Source: Aldersonia kunmingensis
Lineage (GTDB): Bacteria; Actinomycetota; Actinomycetes; Mycobacteriales; Mycobacteriaceae
Direction: 5' to 3'
DNA: 35,513 nucleotides
Assembly (NCBI RefSeq): GCF_001646865.1
Contig: NZ_LRRB01000088.1
Span: forward strand, 1-35,513
Numbering within the stretch: position 1 is the stretch's first letter; each line of letters opens with the position of its first letter. The notes beneath the pieces were generated by a model, which saw only the letters and a program-made list of their open reading frames with translations, did not search any database and was not told where the DNA came from. The position numbers and the translations under genes are program-made. Positions 7,785-16,085 of the stretch are shown here, in pieces.

Positions 7785-9047
7785 TCAGCTGGTTTCGAGC
7801 GCGCGGTTCAGGTCACGGAACGCTGTGTAGTTCGCCAGTACCTCAACCCGCCCGGGCGGGCAGGAGGCGATCGCGTGCACCGGATCCTTCACGAGTGTGT
7901 GATCCACCCCGGCGTAGGTGAGCCGGACGCCGAGATCGGTTCCGCGCTCGCCGGAGGCAACGACCTGCACGCCCTCGAAGTGCTCGAACCGGACGTCCCA
8001 CAGCCAGGACAGATCCTCGCCGTCGGGCACCTGACCGTTGACCGCGATGACAAGTCCGTCGACGGTCGGATCGATCATCGACAGTGCTTCCTGCCAGCCG
8101 GCCGGGTTCTTGGCCAACAGCATTCGCACTGAATGCGGGCCGACCTGCGTCGTGCGGTAGCGACCGGCGACCTCGTCCACGGAGGCGGCCGCAGCCACGG
8201 CGGCGGCAGGCTCGGCCCCGAGCGCCACGGCCGCGGCGACGGCCTGGGCGGCGTTGCCGCGGTTCGCCTTTCCTGGCAGCGTCAGCTTCAGCGGAAGCAC
8301 CAATCCGTCCGGGCCGTAGAGATTTTCGTCGTCCACCCACCAGGTCGGGGTGGGGCGTTCGAAATCGGTTCCGGTGCTGTACCAGTGCCGGTAGGTCCGC
8401 CCGTGCTCGTCGGTGCGGTCCTCCCACGCGATCGGCTCGCCGCTGCGAGGGCAACTCGTCGAGTCCACTGCCCAGCCGCTTCCCGCGGACACCCACACCA
8501 CGTTCTTCGAGTCGTAGGCGGCGGACGTCACGAGTACGTCGTCGCAGTTCGCCACGACCACGGCGTCGGGGTGGCGTGCGAGACCGGTGCGCAGCCGACG
8601 CTCGATCATGTTGATCTCGCCGACCCGGTCGAGCTGGTCGCGGCTCAGGTTGAGCAGCACGATCGCTTCGGGCGACATGGCATCGGATACGTGCGGCAGG
8701 TGCAGCTCGTCCACCTCGATGGCGGCGAGTCCGGCCGTGCGGTGTGCGGTGAGCGCCGCGACAATGCCGGCGTCCATGTTCGCGCCGTCCGCCTGGGTGG
8801 CGACCTCACCCATCGTGGCCAGCGCGGCCGCGGTCATCCGGGTGGTTGTGGACTTGCCATTGGTTCCAGTGACGAGCACTGAGCGGCGGCCGTGGCCAAG
8901 TTGCGTCATCAGCGTGGGATCGATTTTGAGCGCGATCAGTCCGCCGATCATCGATCCCTTGCCACGGCCGGCCTTCTGCGATGCCCACGACGCCGTCTTC
9001 GCGGCTCGCAGGGCCACGCGCCCACGCCAGGTGATTACCTCGGTCAC
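7785..9047 (-). CDS. murT: Lipid II isoglutaminyl synthase, Mur ligase-like subunit MurT
   Basis: MurT activates the D-glutamate alpha-carboxyl of lipid II with ATP and uses ammonia from GatD to form D-isoglutamine. The 420-residue protein has a short N-terminal region, the P-loop VTGTNGKSTTT (59-69), the Mur-ligase motif AIEVDELHLPH (109-119), LNLSRDQLDRVGE (132-144) and a C-terminal DUF1727-type domain ending near WLWDVRFEHFEG. The Cys4 zinc ribbon known from staphylococcal MurT is not intact: only Cys199 in STSCPRSGE remains where CPxCG is expected, and the second pair is missing. The start is GTG at 9047. Its GatD partner is separated by two GH183 genes on the opposite strand, although the two genes are usually adjacent and co-transcribed. 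Confidence 0.92.
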   Translation of the reverse strand: MTEVITWRGRVALRAAKTASWASQKAGRGKGSMIGGLIALKIDPTLMTQLGHGRRSVLVTGTNGKSTTTRMTAAALATMGEVATQADGANMDAGIVAALTAHRTAGLAAIEVDELHLPHVSDAMSPEAIVLLNLSRDQLDRVGEINMIERRLRTGLARHPDAVVVANCDDVLVTSAAYDSKNVVWVSAGSGWAVDSTSCPRSGEPIAWEDRTDEHGRTYRHWYSTGTDFERPTPTWWVDDENLYGPDGLVLPLKLTLPGKANRGNAAQAVAAAVALGAEPAAAVAAAASVDEVAGRYRTTQVGPHSVRMLLAKNPAGWQEALSMIDPTVDGLVIAVNGQVPDGEDLSWLWDVRFEHFEGVQVVASGERGTDLGVRLTYAGVDHTLVKDPVHAIASCPPGRVEVLANYTAFRDLNRALETS

Positions 9048-9162
9048 CCGGCGAGTCTGTCATCCGATTCCCGCGGGTGTCGAACCGGTCGCAGGTCACC
9101 CTGTGAGCTGGATCTCCTCGTCGTACGGGGCTGCGACGTGCGGGTAGACGGCCGGTGGTCGC

Positions 9163-10587
9163 TCATTCAGCTGGCCGCCGCACGGGCACGAGATAGGTGC
9201 CGATGCGGTCGCGGGTCCACCATGCTCCGGTGCGACGTCGCTCCGCCCGGTCGGTGAAGTGATATTCGTAGAGCGTCGCGCGCACCCGATCCGGCCGCTG
9301 GTCGGCAAAGGGGTTGCCGCGCAGTAGTTTCAGCGTATCGACGTCGTTCTCCAGCAGCTTGTCCGCCAGCCGCGGCAACCAGGTTCGGGCGTAATCCGGG
9401 GACAGTGCGGCGAACCACATCAGCCAGTCGAGCCGCAGGTGGTACGGCGCGAATTGCCTTGGCATCCTGTGTAAGTCGACGGGCTTTCCCTTGAACTGGT
9501 ATTCCTTCCACTCCGGCTCGTGCGCGGTCTCGGTGTCGTGGCAGCCCTCCAGGACCACCTCGAAGCGAGTGCGGGTGACCCGTCCGAATGCACCGTAGGT
9601 GTTCACCAGGTGCAGCTTGTCGAAGCTCGCATTCATCTTCTGGTGCGAGGACAACAGATTGCGGGCGGGCCGGTAGCTCAGCACCACGACCAGCGCGGTC
9701 ACTGCAATGACGACAACGACGAACCAGGCCGGGGTGTCGTCGAATTCGGGAGCGGAGATGGGCAGCACCGAGTACCACGCGCCGGGAATCACGGACAGGC
9801 CGAGGACAATGGTGACCCAGTTCAGCCACGAGAAGTTTCCGCTGAGCAGCAGCCAGCACTGGGTGACCACAATGATTGCGGCGGCAATACCAGCGACTGG
9901 CTGTGGCGCGAATAGTCCGAACGGCACAACCAATTGGGCGAAGTGGTTTCCGGCCACCTCGATTCGATGAAGCGGCTTGGGTAGATGGTGGAAGTACCAA
10001 CTCAGCGGATTCGGCATCGGCTGGGTTTCGTGGTGGTAGTACAGGCAGGTCAGGTTGCGCCAACAGGGATCTCCACGGATCTTGATCAGGCCGGCACCGA
10101 ACTCCACCCGGAACAGCACCCAGCGCAGCAGCCACAGCACAAGCACCGGCGGCTCGGTCGCGGCAGAGCCGAGAAAGATTGCCAGGAAACCGACTTCGAG
10201 CAGGAGAGACTCCCAGCCGAAGCCATACCAGATCTGGCCGATGTTGACGATGGACAGGTACAGCACCCAGAGGACCGCCCACAACGCCATGCAGACAGGC
10301 AGTGGCAGTTGGTCGAATGCGCCGACCAATGCGGCAACCGACAACGCCACGCCGACCCAAGCCACCACCGCGAACCGGCGGTCGGAATAGCCGAACGCAA
10401 AGAGGCTGGGCACCTCCCGGAAGCTGCGCCCGCGCAGGTATCGCGGTGCCGGGGTGAGGCCGTGCTCCCCGATGAGCGCGCGGAATTGGTTTGCGGCGGT
10501 GAGGAACGCGACGAGGTACACCAGCCCGAGCCCCCGCTGGAAGACCCAGCGGCTCGGCCAGTACCCGGGGTCGGAGAACCAGTCCAC
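9163..10587 (-). CDS. Lipase maturation factor (LMF1) family membrane protein
   Basis: The 474-residue protein resembles the LMF1 family: an N-terminal half with several membrane segments, the conserved stretch LIKIRGDPCWRNLTCLYYHHE in its middle, NPLSWYFHHLPK, and a soluble C-terminal part with YQFKGKP and RLDWLMWF. In vertebrates LMF1 helps lipases fold in the endoplasmic reticulum; the bacterial role is not established. The start is GTG 10587, supported by AAGGAG about 10 bases upstream. It lies 24 bases after the EamA gene on the same strand, so they may be co-transcribed. The 115 bases between its stop and murT hold no clear gene. Confidence 0.8.
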   Translation of the reverse strand: MDWFSDPGYWPSRWVFQRGLGLVYLVAFLTAANQFRALIGEHGLTPAPRYLRGRSFREVPSLFAFGYSDRRFAVVAWVGVALSVAALVGAFDQLPLPVCMALWAVLWVLYLSIVNIGQIWYGFGWESLLLEVGFLAIFLGSAATEPPVLVLWLLRWVLFRVEFGAGLIKIRGDPCWRNLTCLYYHHETQPMPNPLSWYFHHLPKPLHRIEVAGNHFAQLVVPFGLFAPQPVAGIAAAIIVVTQCWLLLSGNFSWLNWVTIVLGLSVIPGAWYSVLPISAPEFDDTPAWFVVVVIAVTALVVVLSYRPARNLLSSHQKMNASFDKLHLVNTYGAFGRVTRTRFEVVLEGCHDTETAHEPEWKEYQFKGKPVDLHRMPRQFAPYHLRLDWLMWFAALSPDYARTWLPRLADKLLENDVDTLKLLRGNPFADQRPDRVRATLYEYHFTDRAERRRTGAWWTRDRIGTYLVPVRRPAE

Positions 10588-10611
10588 GCAGCGGCTCCTT
10601 CGACCGCGAGC

Positions 10612-11571
10612 CTACTGCCGTGCAGGGACGGGTACCGGGTTTGAGTTGGAATCGGTGCCGGTGGGGACGGCGGCGATCTCCGCAGCTCGGCGCCGTATAC
10701 GCAGCGCTCCGGTCGCCGCCGCGGCGCCTGCGATGACCACGACGCCGCCGACGATCGTCGCCGCGCTCGGCTGCTCGTGCAGCACCAGCCAGGACGCCCC
10801 GATGCCGACAATCGGCACGAGCAATGAGAACGGAGCAACCGACGCGGCGGGATAGCGGGTGAGCAGGCCGGTCCACAGGCCCGAACCCGCGATGGTGCCG
10901 AGCAGCACGATGTAGGCGATGCCGATGAGCGCCGGCCACGCGTGACCGCCGAGGACCGCCGTCAGACCGTCCAAGCCTGCGCTCGGGCCTTCGAACGTCA
11001 GCGACAGGGCCAGCATCGGGATCGGCGGAATCACCGACATCCACAGCATGAAGTGAAGGGGGTTGGGCGCCTGCGCCAAGCGCGAGCCGATATTGCCGAA
11101 CGCCCAGCCCAACCCGCCGAGCAGCGTCAGAATCACCGGCAGCAGCGTCGCGTGTTCTGCCTGGTCCCAGCCGATTGTCACCATGCCGGCCAGCGCAAGG
11201 AGCAGGCCGCCGATCTGAAGGCCGCCGATCCGCTCACCGAGAAAGAGCGTGCCCAGCACGACGGTGAAGGGCGCGGACGACTGCAGGACAAGTGAGGCAA
11301 GCCCGGTCGGCATGCCCGCCTGCATTGCGGCGAACAGAAAGGCGAACTGCGCCACGCCGAAGCCGAGACCGTAGACCAGCAGCCATCGCCACTGCACCTG
11401 CGGCCGCGGAATGAAGATGACCACCGGGATCGCGATGAGCAGGAACCGCAGCGCGCCGAGGAAGAACGGCGGAAACACGTCGAGCGCTGCTCGGATGGCG
11501 AGGAAGTTCACGCCCCAGAGCAGCACGACGAGCAGCGCGAGGTTGCGGTCACGGGTGGTCACACAATCCAT
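10612..11571 (-). CDS. EamA/DMT-family transporter
   Basis: The 319-residue protein has about ten hydrophobic segments in two EamA repeats of about five helices each, separated near residue 150, with typical features such as WGVNFLAIRAAL at the start, LVLQSSAPFTVVLGTLFLGER at the end of repeat 1 and LVPIVGIGASWLVLHEQPS in repeat 2. Members of this family export amino acids, purines or other small metabolites; the substrate cannot be told. ATG 11571 is used; an in-frame GTG three codons later is an alternative. The gene is divergent from a LysR regulator with only 64 bases between them, a common arrangement in which the regulator controls the exporter. Confidence 0.88.
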   Translation of the reverse strand: MDCVTTRDRNLALLVVLLWGVNFLAIRAALDVFPPFFLGALRFLLIAIPVVIFIPRPQVQWRWLLVYGLGFGVAQFAFLFAAMQAGMPTGLASLVLQSSAPFTVVLGTLFLGERIGGLQIGGLLLALAGMVTIGWDQAEHATLLPVILTLLGGLGWAFGNIGSRLAQAPNPLHFMLWMSVIPPIPMLALSLTFEGPSAGLDGLTAVLGGHAWPALIGIAYIVLLGTIAGSGLWTGLLTRYPAASVAPFSLLVPIVGIGASWLVLHEQPSAATIVGGVVVIAGAAAATGALRIRRRAAEIAAVPTGTDSNSNPVPVPARQ

Positions 11572-11635
11572 GGTGCGAGCGCATCAATCATGAGCACAAC
11601 CGAATAATTGTGGAGTGGATATGTAGCATTACTTA

Positions 11636-12547
11636 ATGTTTGATCCACAGCGTCTTCGTGTATTGCGAGCGTTGGCCGACAGGGGGACAGTCGCGGCAAC
11701 AGCGAAGGCGCTGGTCATGACGCCGTCCGCGGTTTCCCAGCAACTCAAGGTGCTCGCCCGCGAGGCCGGCGTTCCGCTGCTCGAGCCCGACGGTCGCCGG
11801 GTGCGGCTCACCGATGCCGGGCGGGCGCTCGTGTTGCGTGCCGACGAGGTGCTTGCCTCGCTCGACCGCGCCAGTGCAGAGATGGCGCTGTACCGCGAGG
11901 CCCCGCACGGCGTGGTCAGGCTCGCGTCCTTCCCGTCCGGGGCCGCGCTGTTGCTGCCGCGGGTGCTGGCCGAGTTGGCCGGGATGCCGGTGCGGTTGCA
12001 GGCCAGCGACGAGGATCTGCCGCCCACCGAGGTATCACGGCTGCTCGCCGACTACGACGTGGTGCTGACCCATCGCGACGACCGCACGCCGCTACGTCCG
12101 GATCCGCGGGTGGTGGTGCGTACACTGCTGCGTGAGCCCATCGATGTAGTCGTCGCCGCCGACCATCGCCTCGCACGTCATACTCGCGTCCACCCGGCCG
12201 AGCTCGCAGACGAGGACTGGATCAGCGTGCGTGGCGGGTTCCCGGTCGACGACGTGCTGCTTTCGATCGCCACGGTTACCGGTGTGCAACCGCGGGTTAC
12301 TCAGCGGCTCAATGACTTCCGAGTGATCGAGAGTCTGGTCGCGACCGGCTGGGGAGTTGCCCTGATGCCGCGTTGGGCGGTCACCGATCCCCGGTTGACT
12401 GTGCTGACGCTCGCCGACGTGCGGGCGGGTCGGGTGTACGAGCTTGCCACCCGCCCGCACGCCGAGCGTCGCCCTGCGGTCGCCGCCGTCCTATCGGCAT
12501 TCACGGCGGCCGTTGCGCCGCTTGCCGATTCGAAGGCCGGTCGCTAG
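11636..12547 (+). CDS. LysR-family transcriptional regulator
   Basis: The 303-residue protein has an N-terminal winged helix-turn-helix (about 3-62, with GTVAATAKALVMTPSAVSQQL as the HTH) and a C-terminal periplasmic-binding-like effector domain (about 88-295). It probably controls the divergent EamA transporter gene. A -10-like TAGCAT (11624-11629) ends 6 bases before the ATG, so the mRNA may be leaderless. The 64-bp intergenic region contains ATAATTGTGGAGTGGATAT, a loose candidate for a LysR-type T-N11-A site. The last four bases, CTAG, are shared with the stop of the convergent oxidoreductase gene. Confidence 0.9.
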   Translation: MFDPQRLRVLRALADRGTVAATAKALVMTPSAVSQQLKVLAREAGVPLLEPDGRRVRLTDAGRALVLRADEVLASLDRASAEMALYREAPHGVVRLASFPSGAALLLPRVLAELAGMPVRLQASDEDLPPTEVSRLLADYDVVLTHRDDRTPLRPDPRVVVRTLLREPIDVVVAADHRLARHTRVHPAELADEDWISVRGGFPVDDVLLSIATVTGVQPRVTQRLNDFRVIESLVATGWGVALMPRWAVTDPRLTVLTLADVRAGRVYELATRPHAERRPAVAAVLSAFTAAVAPLADSKAGR

Positions 12548-13719
12548 GGCCGGAGTGCCGGTTCTGTGAGTACGCAGTGCGTGCGGGTGTAGATCGTGGG
12601 CATGCACCTGTTGCAGTGAATGCACGACGACAACGTGGTCGAATCCGCGGCAATGCGATTGATCAAGTCCGGCTCCATGAGCAGTGCCCGGCCCATGGCG
12701 ACGAAATCGAATCCCTCGTCCATCGCGAGGTCCATCGACTCGCGGTCGGTGATGCCGCCAAGCAGGATTAGTGGCATATCGAGCGCCTCGCGGAATTTGC
12801 GCGCGTTTTCGAGTAGATACGCAGGGCGGTAGGGGTATTCGCGGAGGAACTTCTTCGCGATCAGGCGCATACCCCACCGTTGCGGGATCGGTAGTGCGGC
12901 GGCGAACTCCTTGGCCGGCGCATCGCCGTGGAACAGGTACATCGGGTTCATCAGCGAGCTACCGGCGGTGAGTTCGATGGCATCGAGAGTGCCGTCGGAT
13001 TCGAGCCAGCGGGCCACGGTCACGCTGTCCTCGATCGTCAGCCCACCGCGGTAGCCGTCGGTCATATTGAGCTTCGCGGTGATCGCGAGCCGGCCGCCGA
13101 CCGCGTCGCGGACCGCACGCGCAACCTCGCGAGCCACGCGGGCGCGGTTCTCCAGTGATCCGCCGTAGGCGTCCCTGCGGTGGTTGAGTGCCGGGCTCAG
13201 GAACGAGCTGACCAAATAGTTGTGTCCGAAATGTAGTTCCACACAATCGAATCCGGCCGACTCGGCCATGCGAGCGGCATCGGCATGGGCGGCGACGATG
13301 CGGTGGATATCGGCGGGCTTGGCCTTGCGGGTGATGCGCATGCCGAGCGGGTTGAACATGTAGCCCGCGGAGTACGCCTTCGCGCGGTTGGATGCCGCAT
13401 TGGCCACTGGACCGGCGTGCCCGAGTTGTGCGCTCATCGCGGCACCCTCGTTGTGCACCGCATCGGCGAGCCTGCGTAAGCCCGGCAGCGCCTCGTCGCG
13501 CATCCACACCGCGTGGCGGTCTGTGCGCCCCTCGGGGGACACCGCGCAGTACGCCATCGTGGTCATGCCGACCCCGCCTGCCGCCATCTCGCGGTGGAAC
13601 TCGATCAGGTCGTCGGTGACGAGCGAATCGGGTGTTCGGCCTTCGAAGGTGGCGGCCTTGATGATTCGGTTGCGCAGTTGCAGCGGTCCGAGCTTTGCCG
13701 GGGCGAGAATGTCGGTCAT
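12544..13719 (-). CDS. NADH:flavin oxidoreductase (Old Yellow Enzyme family) with C-terminal Cys cluster
   Basis: The 391-residue protein is a TIM-barrel FMN oxidoreductase: LGPLQLRNRIIKAAT at the start, SAQLGHAGP, ELHFGHNYLVSSFLSP and the signature NHRRDAYGGSLENRAR. After the barrel comes C366-x2-C369-x2-C372-x9-C382 (CIHCNRC then THC), resembling the 4Fe-4S site of 2,4-dienoyl-CoA reductase-type members, but the FAD/NADH domains that follow in that family are absent. It may thus be a barrel-only enzyme with an iron-sulfur cluster, possibly needing a separate electron donor (inference). The start is ATG 13719, with AGAGGT upstream and an ATGA overlap with the TetR gene; a longer open frame upstream is not needed. 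Confidence 0.85.
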   Translation of the reverse strand: MTDILAPAKLGPLQLRNRIIKAATFEGRTPDSLVTDDLIEFHREMAAGGVGMTTMAYCAVSPEGRTDRHAVWMRDEALPGLRRLADAVHNEGAAMSAQLGHAGPVANAASNRAKAYSAGYMFNPLGMRITRKAKPADIHRIVAAHADAARMAESAGFDCVELHFGHNYLVSSFLSPALNHRRDAYGGSLENRARVAREVARAVRDAVGGRLAITAKLNMTDGYRGGLTIEDSVTVARWLESDGTLDAIELTAGSSLMNPMYLFHGDAPAKEFAAALPIPQRWGMRLIAKKFLREYPYRPAYLLENARKFREALDMPLILLGGITDRESMDLAMDEGFDFVAMGRALLMEPDLINRIAADSTTLSSCIHCNRCMPTIYTRTHCVLTEPALRP

Positions 13720-14293
13720 CGGGTTACCTCTGCAACAAGGCCGGCGGCCACGAACGCGCACAGCGTCTCGACGGCATCGGCGGACGGAACACGGTCACCG
13801 GCGAGTGGGTCGCCGAACTGCTGAAGGATGAGCTCGAAGGCGAGCATCCAGCGTCGGGCGGATTCGGCAACCGACAACTCGGGCCGCTCGGCGCGCAGCA
13901 CCTCGTCCCACGGCTCCAGGCTGAACCAGCGCGCACTCCATGCCACCGACTGGCGGCCGAGCACGATCCGCGCGAGGAGGTGTAGGTACAACCGGCCGGC
14001 CGGATCGGTGGCGAGATCGGTGAGCGGTTCGACGATGATGCGCACGCACTCGGCGACCGACGTCGTGCCCGGAGCGACCTTCGTGAGCGGCTCGGCCCAC
14101 GATCGGGCCGAGGCGGGTCGTGCAGTAACTCTGCGACGAGGTCGTCCTTCGATCCGAAGTGGTAGTGCACGGCGGCCGAGTTCGCGCCGGCGGCCGCGCA
14201 GATCGAGCGCACCGACACCTTTTCGAAGCCCTGCTCGAGCAGTAGCCGCTCGGTGGCGGTGAGCAGTCGGGAACGCGTTGTCGCGTTGTCCAT
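13716..14293 (-). pseudogene. TetR-family regulator with a frameshift
   Basis: The first part reads MDNATTRSRLLTATERLL and continues through a normal TetR helix-turn-helix (SVRSICAAAGANSAAVHYHF) to SKDDLVAELLHD. The ligand-binding part continues in a different frame, from about ARSWAEPLTKVAPG to GLVAEVTR, and ends with an ATGA overlap to the oxidoreductase start. The switch lies near 14115-14135. The interval is 578 bases, one short of 193 codons, so one lost base explains it. Either the gene is broken or the sequence has an error there. The upstream operator and the overlap with the next gene suggest that it regulated, or regulates, the oxidoreductase. Confidence 0.8.
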
Positions 14294-14333
14294 CGTCTCC
14301 ACACCGACGAGTAGAACACGTTTCAATCGGCGA

Positions 14334-14350
14334 TTCAATCATTGATTGAA
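14334..14350. promoter_or_regulatory. Palindromic operator upstream of the TetR gene
   Basis: TTCAATCA-T-TGATTGAA is a perfect 8-bp inverted repeat with one central base; a further half-site TTCAATC lies at 14322. On the minus strand it overlaps a plausible -35 (TTGAAT), which is 17 bases from TCTACT. This is a likely autoregulatory TetR site. Confidence 0.6.
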
Positions 14351-14382
14351 ATTGCTTGGTCCGCCGGTCTACAGACGAAAAC

Positions 14383-14417
14383 GCGCACCTTTTCGCGCCG
14401 TGGCTCGAAAGGTGCGC
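14383..14417 (-). terminator. Intrinsic terminator after the MinD/ParA-like gene
   Basis: GCGCACCTTT (14383-14392) pairs with AAAGGTGCGC (14408-14417), and the stem extends inward to TCG/CGA with one bulged T. On the minus strand it begins 16 bases after the stop and is followed by GTTTTCGTCT. Confidence 0.65.
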
Positions 14418-14432
14418 GGTGGTAGAGGACGG

Positions 14433-15878
14433 TTAGTCCTGCTGGTGGTGGCGGCCGGCCGCCGGGGCGAAGTCATCCGCGACGAGTGCCGCCAACTCGA
14501 GCAGTGCGCGCCGCGTCTGCTTGCTGACCAGCTCCAAGTCGACCTCTGCGCCCTCGGAGAGATGCTCGTCGAACGGCACGATATGCACCGCGCGGGTGCG
14601 CTCGAGGAAGAGCTTCTTGAGCTGGTTCACATCGACCGACGACGCCCCGCCGCGCGAGGAGTTGACGACCACGACAGTGCGTTCGACCAGCCGGGCGTAG
14701 CCGTGGTGTTCGAGCCAGTCCAGGGTCGCCGACGCACTGCGCGCGCCATCGATCGCGGGCGAGGTGACCAGGACGAGCGAGCTCGCCATGTCCAGCACGC
14801 CTGCCATGGCCGAGTGCATCAGGCCAGTGCCGCAGTCGGTCAGGATGATGTTGTAGTACTGCTGAAGGATCGTGATCGCGGCGCGGTAGTCCGCCTCGCT
14901 GAATGCCTCCGACACCGCCGGATCCTGCTCGCTGGCGAGCACTTCGAGCCGGCTCGGCGACTGCGACGTATGTGCCCGGACATCCGAGTAGCGAGAGATG
15001 TTCGGCGACTCGAGTAGCGTGCGCACCGTCGAACGGGTCTGGCGCGGAACGCGGTGCGCGAGCGTGCCGAGGTCGGGGTTCGCGTCGATCGCGATAACTC
15101 GGTCACCGCGCACCGAGGCGAAGGTTGAGCCGAGGCCGACCGTCGTCGTGGTCTTGCCAACGCCGCCCTTGAGCGACAGCACCGCGATGCGGTAATCGCC
15201 GTAGACGGGCTGATTCACCCGGGCAACGAGCTCACGCTGGTCAAGATCGGCGGGCGACTCGCCCGGGTTGATCGCGCCCCCCGAGGCCTTGTGCACCGCG
15301 AGGCGCCAACCGCTCTTCGGCGCGCGGCGCGCTCGCCTCAGTAGCTGCAGATCATCGACCGATTGCGGTCCGTCGTCGTACGCGTCGTCGGCCCACTCGT
15401 AGTCCGCGCTGTCCGGTGACGCGGGAATCTGGTACTTGGCCGCGGCGGTGTCTTCCTGGAAAGGCACTCGCACAACCTTGCCGTCCGAGGTGATCTCGGC
15501 GCGGGTCTGTGCAGGCGGCGGGGATTGCACGGGCTGTGGCGGCTCGGGAATGCGAATCGTCGGGCGAGGCGGTGCGGCGGGAGGCGTGAACGCCTGTGGC
15601 GCACCCGGGGCGGGCATCGGCTGGGCCGGCGGTGCGACGAATGCCGGCGGCGCCGGGTCGTATGCGTGCTGTTCGGCCCGTGGCGGCGCCTCGGCGAACG
15701 GCGCCTCGGTGAACCGCGCCTGGGCGGGGGGTGCCATCCGATCCGGTGCTGGTGGGGGATTCAACCGGACGGCCGGGCGCTCGTAATCGGGCTCGACGGG
15801 TGCGGTCGGAGCACCATTGTCATCGCCGCGATCCTGTAGCCATGGCGGCACAGACGGGTCGTAATTGTCGCTGGTCAC
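14433..15878 (-). CDS. Pro-rich MinD/ParA-like ATPase, resembling ESX-associated EspI
   Basis: The start is set at GTG 15878, which has GGGGGA 5 bases upstream; the open frame continues 33 codons further 5' without a comparable signal. The 481-residue product has a disordered Pro/Ala-rich N-terminal part (about 25-125), an acidic stretch near 155-170 and a MinD/ParA ATPase domain (about 225-465) with the deviant Walker A KGGVGKTT at 237-244 and IDANPDLGTLAHR. This Pro-rich plus ATPase layout is seen in EspI-type proteins of ESX secretion loci, but no ESX genes are near. An alternative is a polar-localisation or partitioning ATPase. It is probably monocistronic, with hairpins on both sides. 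Confidence 0.75.
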   Translation of the reverse strand: MTSDNYDPSVPPWLQDRGDDNGAPTAPVEPDYERPAVRLNPPPAPDRMAPPAQARFTEAPFAEAPPRAEQHAYDPAPPAFVAPPAQPMPAPGAPQAFTPPAAPPRPTIRIPEPPQPVQSPPPAQTRAEITSDGKVVRVPFQEDTAAAKYQIPASPDSADYEWADDAYDDGPQSVDDLQLLRRARRAPKSGWRLAVHKASGGAINPGESPADLDQRELVARVNQPVYGDYRIAVLSLKGGVGKTTTTVGLGSTFASVRGDRVIAIDANPDLGTLAHRVPRQTRSTVRTLLESPNISRYSDVRAHTSQSPSRLEVLASEQDPAVSEAFSEADYRAAITILQQYYNIILTDCGTGLMHSAMAGVLDMASSLVLVTSPAIDGARSASATLDWLEHHGYARLVERTVVVVNSSRGGASSVDVNQLKKLFLERTRAVHIVPFDEHLSEGAEVDLELVSKQTRRALLELAALVADDFAPAAGRHHQQD

Positions 15879-15918
15879 GGTGTCCCCCAAGGGGCTCGGT
15901 GGTCGAGCCGGTACGAAA

Positions 15919-15947
15919 GCGCTCGATGCCGGCAGGGCATCGAGCGC
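15919..15947. repeat. 12-bp inverted repeat upstream of the MinD/ParA-like gene
   Basis: GCGCTCGATGCC (15919-15930) and GGCATCGAGCGC (15936-15947) form a perfect stem with a 5-base loop, 41 bases before the start codon on the minus strand and followed there by TTTCG. It may be a second terminator for the upstream gene or a regulatory hairpin in the 5' leader. Confidence 0.5.
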
Positions 15948-16007
15948 CGGACTTCTCAAGCCGGAATGGTGCAGCAAACATTATGGCGAAGCAATGTTGT
16001 TCGAACA

Positions 16008-16047
16008 GCAGCGGGCCACGGCCGACTCATCGACCGTGGCCCGCTGC
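16008..16047 (-). terminator. Terminator-like hairpin after the SHOCT gene
   Basis: GCAGCGGGCCACGG (16008-16021) and CCGTGGCCCGCTGC (16034-16047) make a perfect 14-bp stem with a 12-base loop, 38 bases after the stop. No long T-tract follows; the palindrome TGTTCGAACA (15998-16007) directly abuts it. Confidence 0.55.
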
Positions 16048-16085
16048 GAAATGCTTAGCGGCTCAGCTCAGCGATTTGGGTTCGC

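Noticed and set aside
9096-9308. 70-codon minus-strand frame across the end of the LMF1-like gene
   Set aside because: It overlaps the conserved gene end in another frame and shows no ribosome binding site or homology.
15998-16007. TGTTCGAACA as a possible SOS box
   Set aside because: The actinobacterial LexA site has the half-sites TCGAAC and GTTCGA separated by four bases; this is only a contiguous 10-bp palindrome within a terminator region.
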